Assembly (NCBI RefSeq): GCF_900055185.1
Contig: NZ_FIZX01000001.1
Location: 558,001 to 622,000 of the forward strand
Origin: Grimontia celer
GTDB lineage: Bacteria; Pseudomonadota; Gammaproteobacteria; Enterobacterales; Vibrionaceae
DNA: 64,000 nucleotides
Direction of reading: 5' to 3'
The notes under the pieces were generated by a model. That model did no database searches, was not told the origin of the DNA, and saw only the letters and a program-made list of their open reading frames with translations. This document shows positions 20,638-28,796 of the stretch, piece by piece; positions within the stretch are counted from its first letter, which is position 1, and every line of letters begins with the position of its first letter. Both the position numbers and the translations under genes were made by a program.

Positions 20638-21648
20638 TTATGCCGAATCGGTGTTTTCATCACCAACCAGATTGTATTTTCGCAGCAACCCTCTTATTTG
20701 ATGGTAGCTTAAGCCAAGCAGCTCTGCGGCGCGTCGTTGATTAAATCGTGCCTGTTCCATCGCCTTTTCAACAATTTCCTTCTCTTGCTCTTGCTGCCAT
20801 TGACGCAAGTCGAGTGGGAAGGTGATTTCTGATTTCGACTCAGCCTTCTCAGCACGCTTTTCGTTTCGCCAGGGCGCTTTGAATGGGTCGAGTTGAATGT
20901 CTTCCGCATCAATCTCGCTACCTTCGTCAGCGTGACGGTATATGGCGCGCTCTACAACATTCTTCAGTTCACGTACGTTACCCGGCCAGCGATAGGTGTT
21001 GAGTAGTTTCACTGCTTCCGTCGAAAAGCCGGAAAAGTAGCTGTAACCGAGTTCACGACACATCTTCAGTGCGTAATATTCGGCGAGAAGCAGAATGTCT
21101 CCCTGACGCTCACGAAGCGGTGGAAGATGGATAACATCAAAAGCAAGCCTGTCGAGCAAGTCTGCACGAAACTCACCGTCATCGGCCATCTGAGGCAAAT
21201 TCTCATTGGTTGCACAGACTAGCCTGACATCAGCGCTCAGCACATCACTTCCGCCCACGCGTTCATATTCACCATATTCGATGACACGAAGGAGCTTTTC
21301 CTGCACGCCAAGTGGCGATGTTGCTAATTCGTCCAGAAACAGAGTGCCGCCTTCCGCCCGCTCAAAACGACCTTTGTGCTTTCCTTTTGCGCCACTGAAT
21401 GAACCGGCTTCATGGCCAAACAGCTCAGAGTCAATCAAGCCTTCACTCAATGCTGCACAGTTCAGGCTGACCAGCGGGCCATCCCAACGGCGTGACAAAT
21501 AATGCAGGCGTTTGGCGATAAGCTCTTTACCTGTACCTCGCTCCCCCAGAATCAGAACGGGGCGGTCGAGCGGCGCAAGACGGGAGACATGATCGAGAAC
21601 GGAAAGGAAGTGATCGGATTCGCCAATGAGGTTGTCAGGTTTCTGCAT
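20638..21648 (-). CDS. pspF: Psp operon transcriptional activator PspF
   Basis: 336 residues from the ATG at 21648 (MQKPDNLIGES); a TTG five codons upstream is not supported. It is a sigma-54 enhancer-binding protein made of an AAA+ domain and a Fis-type helix-turn-helix with no receiver domain, as PspF always is. Walker A is GERGTGKE (36-43), Walker B GGTLFLDEL, and the arginine fingers lie in FRADLLDRLAF. The loop that contacts sigma-54 reads GSFSGA (82-87) in place of GAFTGA, so the key threonine is a serine. The C-terminal NQRRAAELLGLSYHQIRGLL is the DNA-binding helix-turn-helix. It is divergent from pspABC, the standard arrangement. Confidence 0.95.
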   Translation of the reverse strand: MQKPDNLIGESDHFLSVLDHVSRLAPLDRPVLILGERGTGKELIAKRLHYLSRRWDGPLVSLNCAALSEGLIDSELFGHEAGSFSGAKGKHKGRFERAEGGTLFLDELATSPLGVQEKLLRVIEYGEYERVGGSDVLSADVRLVCATNENLPQMADDGEFRADLLDRLAFDVIHLPPLRERQGDILLLAEYYALKMCRELGYSYFSGFSTEAVKLLNTYRWPGNVRELKNVVERAIYRHADEGSEIDAEDIQLDPFKAPWRNEKRAEKAESKSEITFPLDLRQWQQEQEKEIVEKAMEQARFNQRRAAELLGLSYHQIRGLLRKYNLVGDENTDSA

Positions 21649-21746
21649 GGTGAAATTTGCCAACTGTTAGTTTATTTCATCATACCCTTATGAGGGGAAA
21701 ATGCACGTAATGAGTTAACTTGTTGTAATATATAGGATATAAAAGT

Positions 21747-21762
21747 TGGCACGGGACTTGAT
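21747..21762 (+). promoter_or_regulatory. Sigma-54 promoter of pspABC
   Basis: TGGCACGGGACTTGAT matches TGGCACGNNNNTTGCW at all fixed positions but one: the -12 element reads GA where GC is expected. It lies 73 bases before pspA and opposite pspF. TAACTTGTTGTAA at about 21715-21727 is a possible IHF site (11 of 13 positions). Confidence 0.85.
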
Positions 21763-21834
21763 GTATATCTGGCAAATGAGGTTTTCCCTCACCTGTAAGC
21801 GCACAGAGCGCATTCGGCAATAAGGAGCATCACA

Positions 21835-22500
21835 ATGGGTATTTTCTCTCGCTTTGCAGATATTGTTAACGCTAACGTCAATTCACTGCTGGATAAAGCA
21901 GAAGATCCACAAAAAATGGTTCGCCTGATCATTCAGGAAATGGAAGACACACTGGTTGAAGTTCGCACTTCTTCAGCACGTGCGCTGGCAGACAAAAAAG
22001 AACTGGCGCGTAAAATCGAAGGCATTGAGCGTCAACTGACCGATTGGCAGGAAAAAGCGACGCTAGCACTTCAGAAGTCTCGTGAAGATCTGGCTCGCGC
22101 AGCACTGATTGAAAAGCAAAAAGTGCACGATGTCTTGCTGACTCTCAAAGAAGAGTACAATCTGGTCGATGAAACTATCGGTAAATTGGGTAACGAAATC
22201 GCAGAGCTTGAAACCAAGCTGGCAGAAACCCGTGCCCGTCAGCAAGCGCTGGTGATTCGCCGCGAAGCCGCTGGCAAACGCCGCGATGTTCGTCGCCAAC
22301 TCGATACCGGCCGCACTGATGAAGCACTGGCAAAGTTCGAGCAATACGAGCGCCGTATTGATGAGCTGGAAGCAGAAGCAGACAGCTACAGCATCGGTAA
22401 AGGCAAGCGTCTTGAAGACGAATTTGCAGACCTGCAAGCGCAGGACGAAATCGAAAAAGAACTTGAGCGCATGAAAGCGGAACTTAAGGACAAAGAATAA
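21835..22500 (+). CDS. pspA: Phage shock protein A
   Basis: 221 residues, one fewer than in E. coli. PspA is an ESCRT-III/Vipp1-like coiled-coil protein. It binds and inhibits PspF in resting cells and assembles on the inner membrane under stress. The N-terminal amphipathic helix [25 protein letters not shown] and the long charged coiled coil are intact. The ribosome site AAGGAG precedes the ATG by nine bases. It is the first gene after the sigma-54 promoter. Confidence 0.97.
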   Translation: MGIFSRFADIVNANVNSLLDKAEDPQKMVRLIIQEMEDTLVEVRTSSARALADKKELARKIEGIERQLTDWQEKATLALQKSREDLARAALIEKQKVHDVLLTLKEEYNLVDETIGKLGNEIAELETKLAETRARQQALVIRREAAGKRRDVRRQLDTGRTDEALAKFEQYERRIDELEAEADSYSIGKGKRLEDEFADLQAQDEIEKELERMKAELKDKE

Positions 22501-22527
22501 GCCCCTCACAAAAGGTAAGGAGTAGGC

Positions 22528-22758
22528 ATGTCAATGGCGTTTCTTTCAATTCCACTGGTGGTGTTTTTTGTATTCGTTGCACCACTGTGGTTGTGGCTCC
22601 ACTACCGCAGTAAACGACAAGTCGGTCAGGGCTTGAGTGGTGATGAGTTTGAGCAATTGCAAGCCCTGGCAAACCGAGCGGAAGCATTGCAAGACCGCAT
22701 TCATTCTCTGGAGCGCATTCTTGATGAGGAAGCGCCAAATTGGAGACATAGACAATGA
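22528..22758 (+). CDS. pspB: Phage shock protein B
   Basis: 76 residues. One N-terminal membrane helix ending in LWLHYRSKR is followed by a leucine-zipper-like coiled coil (LQALANRAEALQDRIHSLERIL) and the conserved EAPNWR. PspB works with PspC as the membrane sensor that draws PspA away from PspF. AAGGAG lies before the ATG. Its stop overlaps the pspC start (ATGA). Confidence 0.96.
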   Translation: MSMAFLSIPLVVFFVFVAPLWLWLHYRSKRQVGQGLSGDEFEQLQALANRAEALQDRIHSLERILDEEAPNWRHRQ

Positions 22759-23141
22759 GCAAAACGTTGTATCGTGATCCTGTAAACGGGAAGATCGGTG
22801 GCGTTTGTGCAGGTGTCGCCGATTACTTCGGGATGGAAATCTGGTTAGTGAGGATCCTGACTGTGACGGCATTTCTGATGGGACTGGGCTTTTTCGTTAT
22901 CGTGGCATACATTGCTGCCATGCTCATCCTTGAAAAAATGCCGCCGGAAGAGGCAAAGCGTACTTTCCACTACAAAGAGCATCAAGTGAAACAAAAACCT
23001 TGGCAACAAGGGAAATCAGCAAGCCAATTGCTGGCTGATATTGATAATGAAATGGGAGAGATGGAACAAGACGTTGCCAAAATGGAAGCGTATGTAACAT
23101 CAAAAGAGTACGAATTGAATCGACAGTTCAAAAAGCTCTAA
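22755..23141 (+). CDS. pspC: Phage shock protein C
   Basis: 128 residues. The PspC domain starts with LYRDPVNGKIGGVCAGVADYFGMEIWLVRIL and contains a membrane span at about 33-58. The C-terminal half is a coiled coil (LLADIDNEMGEMEQDVAKME). It translates from an ATGA overlap with pspB, which points to coupled synthesis of the two sensor proteins. Confidence 0.96.
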   Translation: MSKTLYRDPVNGKIGGVCAGVADYFGMEIWLVRILTVTAFLMGLGFFVIVAYIAAMLILEKMPPEEAKRTFHYKEHQVKQKPWQQGKSASQLLADIDNEMGEMEQDVAKMEAYVTSKEYELNRQFKKL

Positions 23142-23163
23142 TCAAAATCCATGATGACGTTAT

Positions 23164-23195
23164 CCCCCGCTTTTATCGCGGGGGATTTATCTTTT
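23164..23195 (+). terminator. Terminator of pspABC
   Basis: CCCCCGC and GCGGGGG pair around TTTTATC and are followed by ATTTATCTTTT. Some read-through into ycjX is likely, because no separate promoter is obvious before that gene. Confidence 0.8.
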
Positions 23196-23212
23196 GAGGG
23201 GTGCTGCTATTT

Positions 23213-24607
23213 ATGAATTCAGTGAAGCGTCAGGTGAATAAATGGGTGAGCCGTAGTCTCGACAGACATGTTCGCCTTGCAGTGACGGGGCTTTCCCGTG
23301 CCGGTAAAACCGCCTTTATCACCTCACTCATCAATCAGTTGCTGCACAGCGCGACCAATCCGCGCATGCCTTTGTTTGCGCCTGTCCGCGAAGGACGTGT
23401 TCTCGGTGCGCGACGTGTTCAGCAGAGTCAGCTTCATATTCCAGCCTTTGACTACGATCTTGGCATTCAATCATTGCGCGCGCATCCGCCAACTTGGCCT
23501 TCTCCAACGCGTGATGTCAGCGAGATTAGGCTGGAAATTCGTTATCGACCTGAAAAAGGGGCGATGAAGTTGTTGCAGGATACGGCGACGCTGTATCTCG
23601 ATATCGTTGATTATCCTGGCGAATGGCTGCTTGATTTGCCGCTGCTTTCCATGAGTTTTGATGAATGGTCGCGTAAACAAAGTGGCATCTTGACCGGTAA
23701 GCGCAAAGAACTGGCGGAGGATTGGTTGGAAGCGGTCGACAGTTTCGACCCGTTAGCGGATGCCGATGAGAAACTGATTGGCGAGATGGCGGCGAAATTT
23801 ACTGCTTACCTCCATGCCTGTAAGGAAGAAGGGGGACTGCATTGGGTGCAACCGGGCCGATTTGTGTTACCGGGCGAATATGCTGGTGCACCCGTGCTCC
23901 AGTTTTTCCCATTGATTGGCAATAAGTATGGTGAAAGCCAACTGGCGAACGCGCCGAAAGGTAGCAACTACGCCATGCTGAAACAGCGATACGATTACTA
24001 CTGCCAGCACATTGTGAAAGGCTTCTATCAGGAGCACTTCTCCAAAGTCGACCGACAGATTGTGCTGGTGGATACCCTGCAACCGCTGAATGCCGGGCCA
24101 GCGTCGTTTAACGACATGCGAATGGCATTGGAGCAGTTAATGCAAAGCTTCCGCTACGGTAAGAGTGGCTTGCTGCGCCGACTTTTTGCGCCGCGTATCG
24201 ACAAGATCCTTTTTGCGGCGACCAAAGCTGATCATGTTACGCCAGACCAGCATCCGAATCTGGTTTCTCTGCTTCAGCAGCTGATCCATGAAGCCTGGCA
24301 AACTGCCGCGTTTGAGGGTATCGATATGGAGTGTGTCAGCCTCGCTTCTATTCAAGCGACTGAGCCTGGCATGGTCAATCATCAGGGTGAAACCATGTCT
24401 GCACTGCGTGGCACGTTGGAAAATGGTGAGCCAATGTTGATGTACCCGGGTGATGTGCCGTCGAGGTTACCTGGAGAGTCCTTCTGGCAGGATAACCAAT
24501 TCGAGTTTCGTCAGTTCCGACCGATGCAAACCGATGTAGACGAGCCTTTGCCGCATATTCGCGTGGACAAGGCATTGCAATATTTGCTGGGCGACAAACT
24601 GAGGTAG
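23213..24607 (+). CDS. ycjX: YcjX family P-loop protein
   Basis: 464 residues from the ATG at 23213 (MNSVKRQVNKW); a GTG at 23201 touches the GAGGG ribosome site and is unlikely. It is close to E. coli YcjX along its whole length: P-loop GLSRAGKTAF, LYLDIVDYPGEWLLDLP with the DxxG-like aspartate, FAATKADHVTPDQH as the base-recognition loop, and HIRVDKALQYLLGDKLR at the end. It is a GTPase-like stress protein usually encoded next to the psp genes; its exact role is unknown. It lies eight bases before ycjF. Confidence 0.93.
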   Translation: MNSVKRQVNKWVSRSLDRHVRLAVTGLSRAGKTAFITSLINQLLHSATNPRMPLFAPVREGRVLGARRVQQSQLHIPAFDYDLGIQSLRAHPPTWPSPTRDVSEIRLEIRYRPEKGAMKLLQDTATLYLDIVDYPGEWLLDLPLLSMSFDEWSRKQSGILTGKRKELAEDWLEAVDSFDPLADADEKLIGEMAAKFTAYLHACKEEGGLHWVQPGRFVLPGEYAGAPVLQFFPLIGNKYGESQLANAPKGSNYAMLKQRYDYYCQHIVKGFYQEHFSKVDRQIVLVDTLQPLNAGPASFNDMRMALEQLMQSFRYGKSGLLRRLFAPRIDKILFAATKADHVTPDQHPNLVSLLQQLIHEAWQTAAFEGIDMECVSLASIQATEPGMVNHQGETMSALRGTLENGEPMLMYPGDVPSRLPGESFWQDNQFEFRQFRPMQTDVDEPLPHIRVDKALQYLLGDKLR

Positions 24608-24615
24608 GAGGCGAG

Positions 24616-25629
24616 ATGAACGATTATAAAAAAGCCGTCGTGTTTGATGAGCCTGAAAAACAACAGGATGAATCGCCTGAGCTGACGCTTCAACGTCAAT
24701 TTGAGCAGGACAACACATCGTTTGCTGTCACCAGCGTGGAAGAAGAAAGTGATGCCGAAAAAGCATTGGAAGCGACTCTAATCTCTCCCAGAAAAAAACG
24801 ATGGGGATTGCGCGCGCTGGCAGCAGCAGGCATTGGTTTGGTCTGTTGGCAAACGGTTGATTCTGTCTGGACAGCAGTGCAGAGCGGAGATTGGCTGACG
24901 GTCGGCTGGAGTGGTTTTGTTGCTGGTATTGCAGTGATGGGCTTAGGCGCATTGGGGCGCGAATTTCTGGCACTCCGTCGCCTGAAAGGCCGACAGGACG
25001 AACGCGAAGAAGTCACCGCCATCATGGCGGCTGAAGGTATTGGCAAAGCCAAAGGCGTCTGCGAGAAGCTCTCAAAACAGTCAGGCGTTGAACTTACGGC
25101 GGGCTATGACAAATGGCAGACGTCGTTGGCGGCGACGCACAACGACCGCGAAGTCTTCGAGCTTTACGACCAGATGGTGGTGACAGAGCAAGACGTTCGC
25201 GCAAAAAAAATGGTGACCAAATATGCGTCAGAAGCTGCGGTCATGGTGGCACTTAGCCCGTTGGCGATCGCCGACATGTTGCTAGTGGCATGGCGTAACT
25301 TCAGACTATTGGAGCAAATTTCTACCGTGTACGGTGTGAAGCTGGGCTACTGGTCGCGCATTCGATTACTCAAGTTAGTGTTAGCTAACATGGCATTTGC
25401 TGGCGCCAGTGAAGCGATCACGGATATCGGCACGGATCTGCTTTCGGTCGATATTGCGGGCAAGCTTTCCGCAAGAGCAGCGCAAGGGCTGGGTGTTGGG
25501 CTGTTGACGGCAAGACTCGGTTACAAAGCCATGTCTGTAATGCGCCCACTGCCTTACATTGGTACAAACGCCCCAAAGCTGTCTGACATGCGTAAGCAGT
25601 TACTCACCAAACTGACTCCAGGAAACTAG
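24616..25629 (+). CDS. ycjF: YcjF family inner-membrane protein (DUF697)
   Basis: 337 residues. A charged cytoplasmic start is followed by two membrane helices at about 66-88 and 95-115, then a DUF697 domain (EAAVMVALSPLAIADMLLVAWRN, RAAQGLGVGLLTARLGYKAM). It is paired with ycjX in many proteobacteria and counts as part of the wider psp regulon. The stop codon TAG shares its last two bases with the first two bases of the inverted-repeat element at 25628. Confidence 0.92.
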   Translation: MNDYKKAVVFDEPEKQQDESPELTLQRQFEQDNTSFAVTSVEEESDAEKALEATLISPRKKRWGLRALAAAGIGLVCWQTVDSVWTAVQSGDWLTVGWSGFVAGIAVMGLGALGREFLALRRLKGRQDEREEVTAIMAAEGIGKAKGVCEKLSKQSGVELTAGYDKWQTSLAATHNDREVFELYDQMVVTEQDVRAKKMVTKYASEAAVMVALSPLAIADMLLVAWRNFRLLEQISTVYGVKLGYWSRIRLLKLVLANMAFAGASEAITDIGTDLLSVDIAGKLSARAAQGLGVGLLTARLGYKAMSVMRPLPYIGTNAPKLSDMRKQLLTKLTPGN

Positions 25630-25894
25630 GGGCTGTTGGCCTTTGGTGATTGAATTTTGTTTACGCCATAAGCGCTTTAGGCGCGGCGAGGTGTATGCCG
25701 CCTAGTCATTCTAAGCAAATACATCTCAACAAAGCATAAAGCGCTTAGGGCTGAACCCTTCGGGCAGCGTTTGTGGGGACTTTCTACTGCGTTATCGGCT
25801 TCTCATGTAGGCGAGCTACACATCGAAGCCTCTGCCTTGCACAAAATCCCCACAAACTGCTGCAAAAAAACATCACCAAAGGTCAACAGCCCCT
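25628..25894. mobile_element. MITE-like element with 23-bp terminal inverted repeats
   Basis: The ends 25628-25650 and 25872-25894 are inverted repeats with a single mismatch in 23 bp. The interior (267 bp in all) encodes no transposase. Its core at about 25775-25850 is a further imperfect palindrome around GGCTTCTCATGTAG and CTACACATCGAAGCC. From memory similar cores recur between genes in vibrios, but I could not search for copies. It sits exactly between the ycjF stop codon and the following terminator-like hairpin. No clear target duplication is visible. Confidence 0.75.
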
Positions 25895-25920
25895 GGCGCC
25901 AATGGCGCTGTTTTCCTTTT
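25895..25920 (+). terminator. Probable terminator of ycjX-ycjF, displaced by the element
   Basis: GGCGCC and GGCGCT pair around AAT (one G-U) and are followed by GTTTTCCTTTT. It lies directly after the inverted-repeat element. Confidence 0.6.
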
Positions 25921-26150
25921 GCAGGGAGAGGATTAGCTCTCTCACGTTTTCATTGGCACCGCTTGACTCAATGGCCTGAGAGGCGCACACTCCTTTCACT
26001 GTCAACAATTCCTGACACTTTTTTATACAGCTAATTGAATATTTCACGCTTTCAGGGATTAGAGGGTTTAACCTCAACGACTATTCATTTCAACGCGGCT
26101 GACACCGGGATACAGGATGCCGTCAGCCCCACTGCATACAGGACACTACC

Positions 26151-27494
26151 GTGAGATTACAGGTCTTTTGCGAAGATCGACTTGGATTAACCCGCGAACT
26201 CCTCGACATTCTGGCACGTCGTAACATTGACTTGCGTGGTATCGAAATTGACCAGGTCGGCATTATCTATCTCAACTGCCCCGAAATAGAATTCGAAGAG
26301 TTCAGGCAATTGATGTCGGAAATCCGTCTTATCAGCGGCGTGACTGATGTGCGGAAAATACAGTTTCTGCCAGCCGAGCGCGAACACCGTGAACTGCGCG
26401 CATTGCTCGAAACACTGAGCGACCCCGTCTTTTCGGTCAATCTCAGTGGCAAAGTCGATATGGCGAATAAGGCCGCATTGCGTCTGATGGGCAGTGAAGA
26501 GTCTGATCTGATTGGCGAAACGGCTAACAGTGTGTTCCCTGATTTCAACTTCACCCATTGGCTGGAGCGCGATAACGCCGGTCAAATCCATCGCCAGGTT
26601 GTGCTTTCAGGTATGGATTACCTGATGGAAGTGATGCCGGTATATGTAACCGACAGTGAAGACAAAGACGTGCTGGCCAGTGCGGTAATACAGCTTAAAC
26701 AGGTTTCCATGAACCATCTGCCAACGACGTTATATCGTACGCCGGGCGAACATGGTTTTGAGCATCTGGTGGGTCAATCCAGCAAATTTCGCACCTTGGT
26801 CAATCAAGCGAAAAAATTTGCCACGTTGGATGCGCCACTCCTGATTCAAGGTGAAACTGGTACAGGCAAAGAAATGCTGGCCAAAGCCTGTCATCAACGG
26901 TCACATCGCGCAGAACACCCATTCCTGTTGGTGAACTGTGTTTCCATGCCGGATGATGCCGCAGAAACTGAGCTGTTTGGCTGCGCACCGATGGAAGGGC
27001 GTGAGGGTAAAAAAGGTCAGCTAGAGCAGGCTGATGGAGGAACCGTGTTCCTTTATGAAGTAGGCGAAATGAGCCAGCACCTGCAGATCAAACTGCTTCG
27101 ATTTATGCAAGATGGCACCTTCCGTCGTGTTGGCGAAGAAAAAGAGATCAAGGTTGATGTCCGTGTGATTTGCTCCACACAGAAAAATCTTTCAGAGCGC
27201 GTCGCTGCGGGGCAGTTCCGCGAAGATTTGTATTATCGATTGAATGTTCTTTCCCTGACTGTCCCGCCTTTGCGTGAACGCCCTTCAGACGTGCAGCCTC
27301 TTGCTGAGCTGTTCCTGAATCAGTTTGCCGCTGAGCTGGGTCAGGAAAGACCTATGTTGCAACAAGGTGTACTCGAGTTTTTGAACCAGTATTCTTGGCC
27401 GGGCAATGTCAGACAGCTACGAAATGTGCTGTTCCGCGCAATGACACAAATCGAGGAAGGTTGCCTGACCAAAGATGACATCCAATTGCCGTAA
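26151..27494 (+). CDS. tyrR: TyrR, truncated by a nonsense codon
   Basis: 447 residues from a GTG preceded by AGGA. TyrR controls aromatic amino acid synthesis and transport genes. An N-terminal ACT domain (LQVFCEDRLGLTRELLDILA), a PAS domain (about 80-190) and an AAA+ domain (Walker A GETGTGKE, WPGNVRQLRNVLFRA near the end) are intact; TyrR naturally lacks GAFTGA. The frame then stops at TAA 27492-27494 after IQLP. The next 64 codons in the same frame encode the missing TyrR helix-turn-helix and end at TAG 27687-27689, which would give 512 residues, the normal length. A single base change such as CAA to TAA explains this. As written the product cannot bind DNA. It may be a real mutation, a strain polymorphism or a sequencing error. 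Confidence 0.93.
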   Translation: MRLQVFCEDRLGLTRELLDILARRNIDLRGIEIDQVGIIYLNCPEIEFEEFRQLMSEIRLISGVTDVRKIQFLPAEREHRELRALLETLSDPVFSVNLSGKVDMANKAALRLMGSEESDLIGETANSVFPDFNFTHWLERDNAGQIHRQVVLSGMDYLMEVMPVYVTDSEDKDVLASAVIQLKQVSMNHLPTTLYRTPGEHGFEHLVGQSSKFRTLVNQAKKFATLDAPLLIQGETGTGKEMLAKACHQRSHRAEHPFLLVNCVSMPDDAAETELFGCAPMEGREGKKGQLEQADGGTVFLYEVGEMSQHLQIKLLRFMQDGTFRRVGEEKEIKVDVRVICSTQKNLSERVAAGQFREDLYYRLNVLSLTVPPLRERPSDVQPLAELFLNQFAAELGQERPMLQQGVLEFLNQYSWPGNVRQLRNVLFRAMTQIEEGCLTKDDIQLP

Positions 27495-27689
27495 ACGGAA
27501 CAAAGTGCCTTCCTGACAGAGGAGACACTGGAAGGCTCGCTGGATGACATCATGAAGCGTTACGAGTCAGGTATTCTGTCGAACCTTTATCGCAGTTATC
27601 CATCAACTCGAAAGCTCGCGAAGCGGCTCAGCGTTTCTCACACTGCTGTGGCAAACAAACTTCGCGAATACGGTATTGGTAAGAAATAG
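27495..27689 (+). pseudogene. tyrR: Detached C-terminal DNA-binding domain of tyrR
   Basis: In frame with tyrR directly after its TAA, these 64 codons plus TAG encode a normal TyrR end: EGSLDDIMKRYESGILSNLY, then YPSTRKLAKRLSVSHTAVAN as the helix-turn-helix, then KLREYGIGKK. The reading frame is preserved without other damage, so the nonsense change is recent, suppressed or an artefact. An internal ATG (IMKRYE) has no ribosome site, so separate translation is unlikely. Confidence 0.88.
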
Positions 27690-27694
27690 AAAAC

Positions 27695-27724
27695 AAAAAC
27701 GGTGGCCTCAGCCACCGTTTTTTT
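27695..27724. terminator. Bidirectional terminator between tyrR and ogt
   Basis: AAAAACGGTGGC and GCCACCGTTTTT flank CTCA, with A and T runs on both sides. The stem overlaps the last codons of ogt. Confidence 0.9.
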
Positions 27725-28178
27725 CCATGGTGAGGAGCTTTTGTTTGATTTCCAAACCATAGCGATAGCCGGTCAACTCGCCATCACTGCCAATAACACG
27801 GTGGCAAGGGATGACCAAGGGGATAGGATTGACATTATTCGCCATCCCGACGGCCCGACAAGCTTGAGGATTACCGATTTCCCGCGCAATATCAGCGTAA
27901 GACCTTGTTTCTCCGTATGGGATTTCACGGAGCACTTGCCAGACCTTATGTTGGAATTCGGTGCCATCAGGCGCGAGGGGAATATCAAACTTGGCGCGTT
28001 CCCCTTTAAGGAACTCGATGATTTGTTTCTTGTACTGGGCGAGATGTTTGGGGGAGTGCTTCCACTGTTTGCAAGACTCAACAGGATGATGAAGGCATAA
28101 GGTCAATTGTCTGAGCCCAGACTCATCAGCCAATATGTGAATTTTCCCCAGCGGTGATTCAAAGCTATCGTAATACAT
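27708..28178 (-). CDS. ogt: Methylated-DNA--protein-cysteine methyltransferase
   Basis: 156 residues from the ATG at 28178 (MYYDSFESPLGKIHIL), which matches the family start; an ATG 21 codons earlier would overlap the divergent rimJ. The suicide repair enzyme moves the alkyl group of O6-methylguanine to its own cysteine. The active site PCHRVIGSDG, the helix-turn-helix RAVGMANNVNPIPLV and the entry motif FQHKVWQVLREIPYGET are intact. There is no Ada-type N-terminal domain, so it is the stand-alone Ogt type. No strong Shine-Dalgarno is visible. Confidence 0.92.
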   Translation of the reverse strand: MYYDSFESPLGKIHILADESGLRQLTLCLHHPVESCKQWKHSPKHLAQYKKQIIEFLKGERAKFDIPLAPDGTEFQHKVWQVLREIPYGETRSYADIAREIGNPQACRAVGMANNVNPIPLVIPCHRVIGSDGELTGYRYGLEIKQKLLTMEKNGG

Positions 28179-28208
28179 AAGTAACGACACAGTTGGATAG
28201 GAGGCGAA

Positions 28209-28796
28209 TTGTCTGTCGAAATTATAAACCCTTTCCCGCATTTACGTATTGATAATCTTATCATTCGTGCGATTCAGAAGCCTGATCTCCCACTTATCGT
28301 GAATTATTTTCAGGCCAATCGCCAATATTTGACACCTTGGGAACCCTTGAGACCGGACAGCTTTTTTACCTATGAAGGTTGGGAAAGACGCGTTATTCAA
28401 TTGACTGAATTACAGCGTCATGGGCTTGCGTACTATTTCATGATTTTTGAAGAGGGCAGTGACGAAGTTTGTGGCGTTATTACCTACAACAACATCATGC
28501 AGTTCCCGTTTCATGCCTGTAATGTTGGGTACTCGTTGGCAGAATCTGCGCAAGGACGAGGCATCATGCGCCGGGCGCTGAAAGCAACGAATCAGTGGCT
28601 TTTCGATAACTTAAATATGCACCGTATTATGGCGTCGTACATGCCAAGAAATAAGCGCAGTGAAGCCGTTCTGGAAGCTGCCGGGTTCAAGAAAGAAGGC
28701 GAAGCCAAGGATTATTTGCTGATTAACGGAAACTGGGAAGACCACATCCTCACCTCTGTCATTAACTCCAAATGGGTAGCTTCAACCAATGAGTGA
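28209..28796 (+). CDS. rimJ: Ribosomal protein alanine N-acetyltransferase, RimJ-like
   Basis: 195 residues, close to E. coli RimJ (194) and similar throughout. The start is a TTG at 28209, four bases after AGGAGG; no ATG lies near. It is a GNAT fold enzyme: YFQANRQYLTPWEPLRPDSF at the start, an acetyl-CoA site at SAQGRGIMRRAL, and MPRNKRSEAVLEAAGFKKEGEAKDYLLINGNWEDHILT at the end. In E. coli RimJ acetylates the N terminus of ribosomal protein S5. It overlaps the next gene by eight bases. Confidence 0.9.
   Translation: MSVEIINPFPHLRIDNLIIRAIQKPDLPLIVNYFQANRQYLTPWEPLRPDSFFTYEGWERRVIQLTELQRHGLAYYFMIFEEGSDEVCGVITYNNIMQFPFHACNVGYSLAESAQGRGIMRRALKATNQWLFDNLNMHRIMASYMPRNKRSEAVLEAAGFKKEGEAKDYLLINGNWEDHILTSVINSKWVASTNE

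Noticed and set aside
25628-25894. Insertion sequence
   Set aside because: Inverted ends are present but the 267 bp encode no transposase, so it can only be a non-autonomous element.
25771-26034. Forward frame of 87 residues across the element's right end
   Set aside because: It crosses the inverted repeat and the terminator hairpin, and has no ribosome site or family features.
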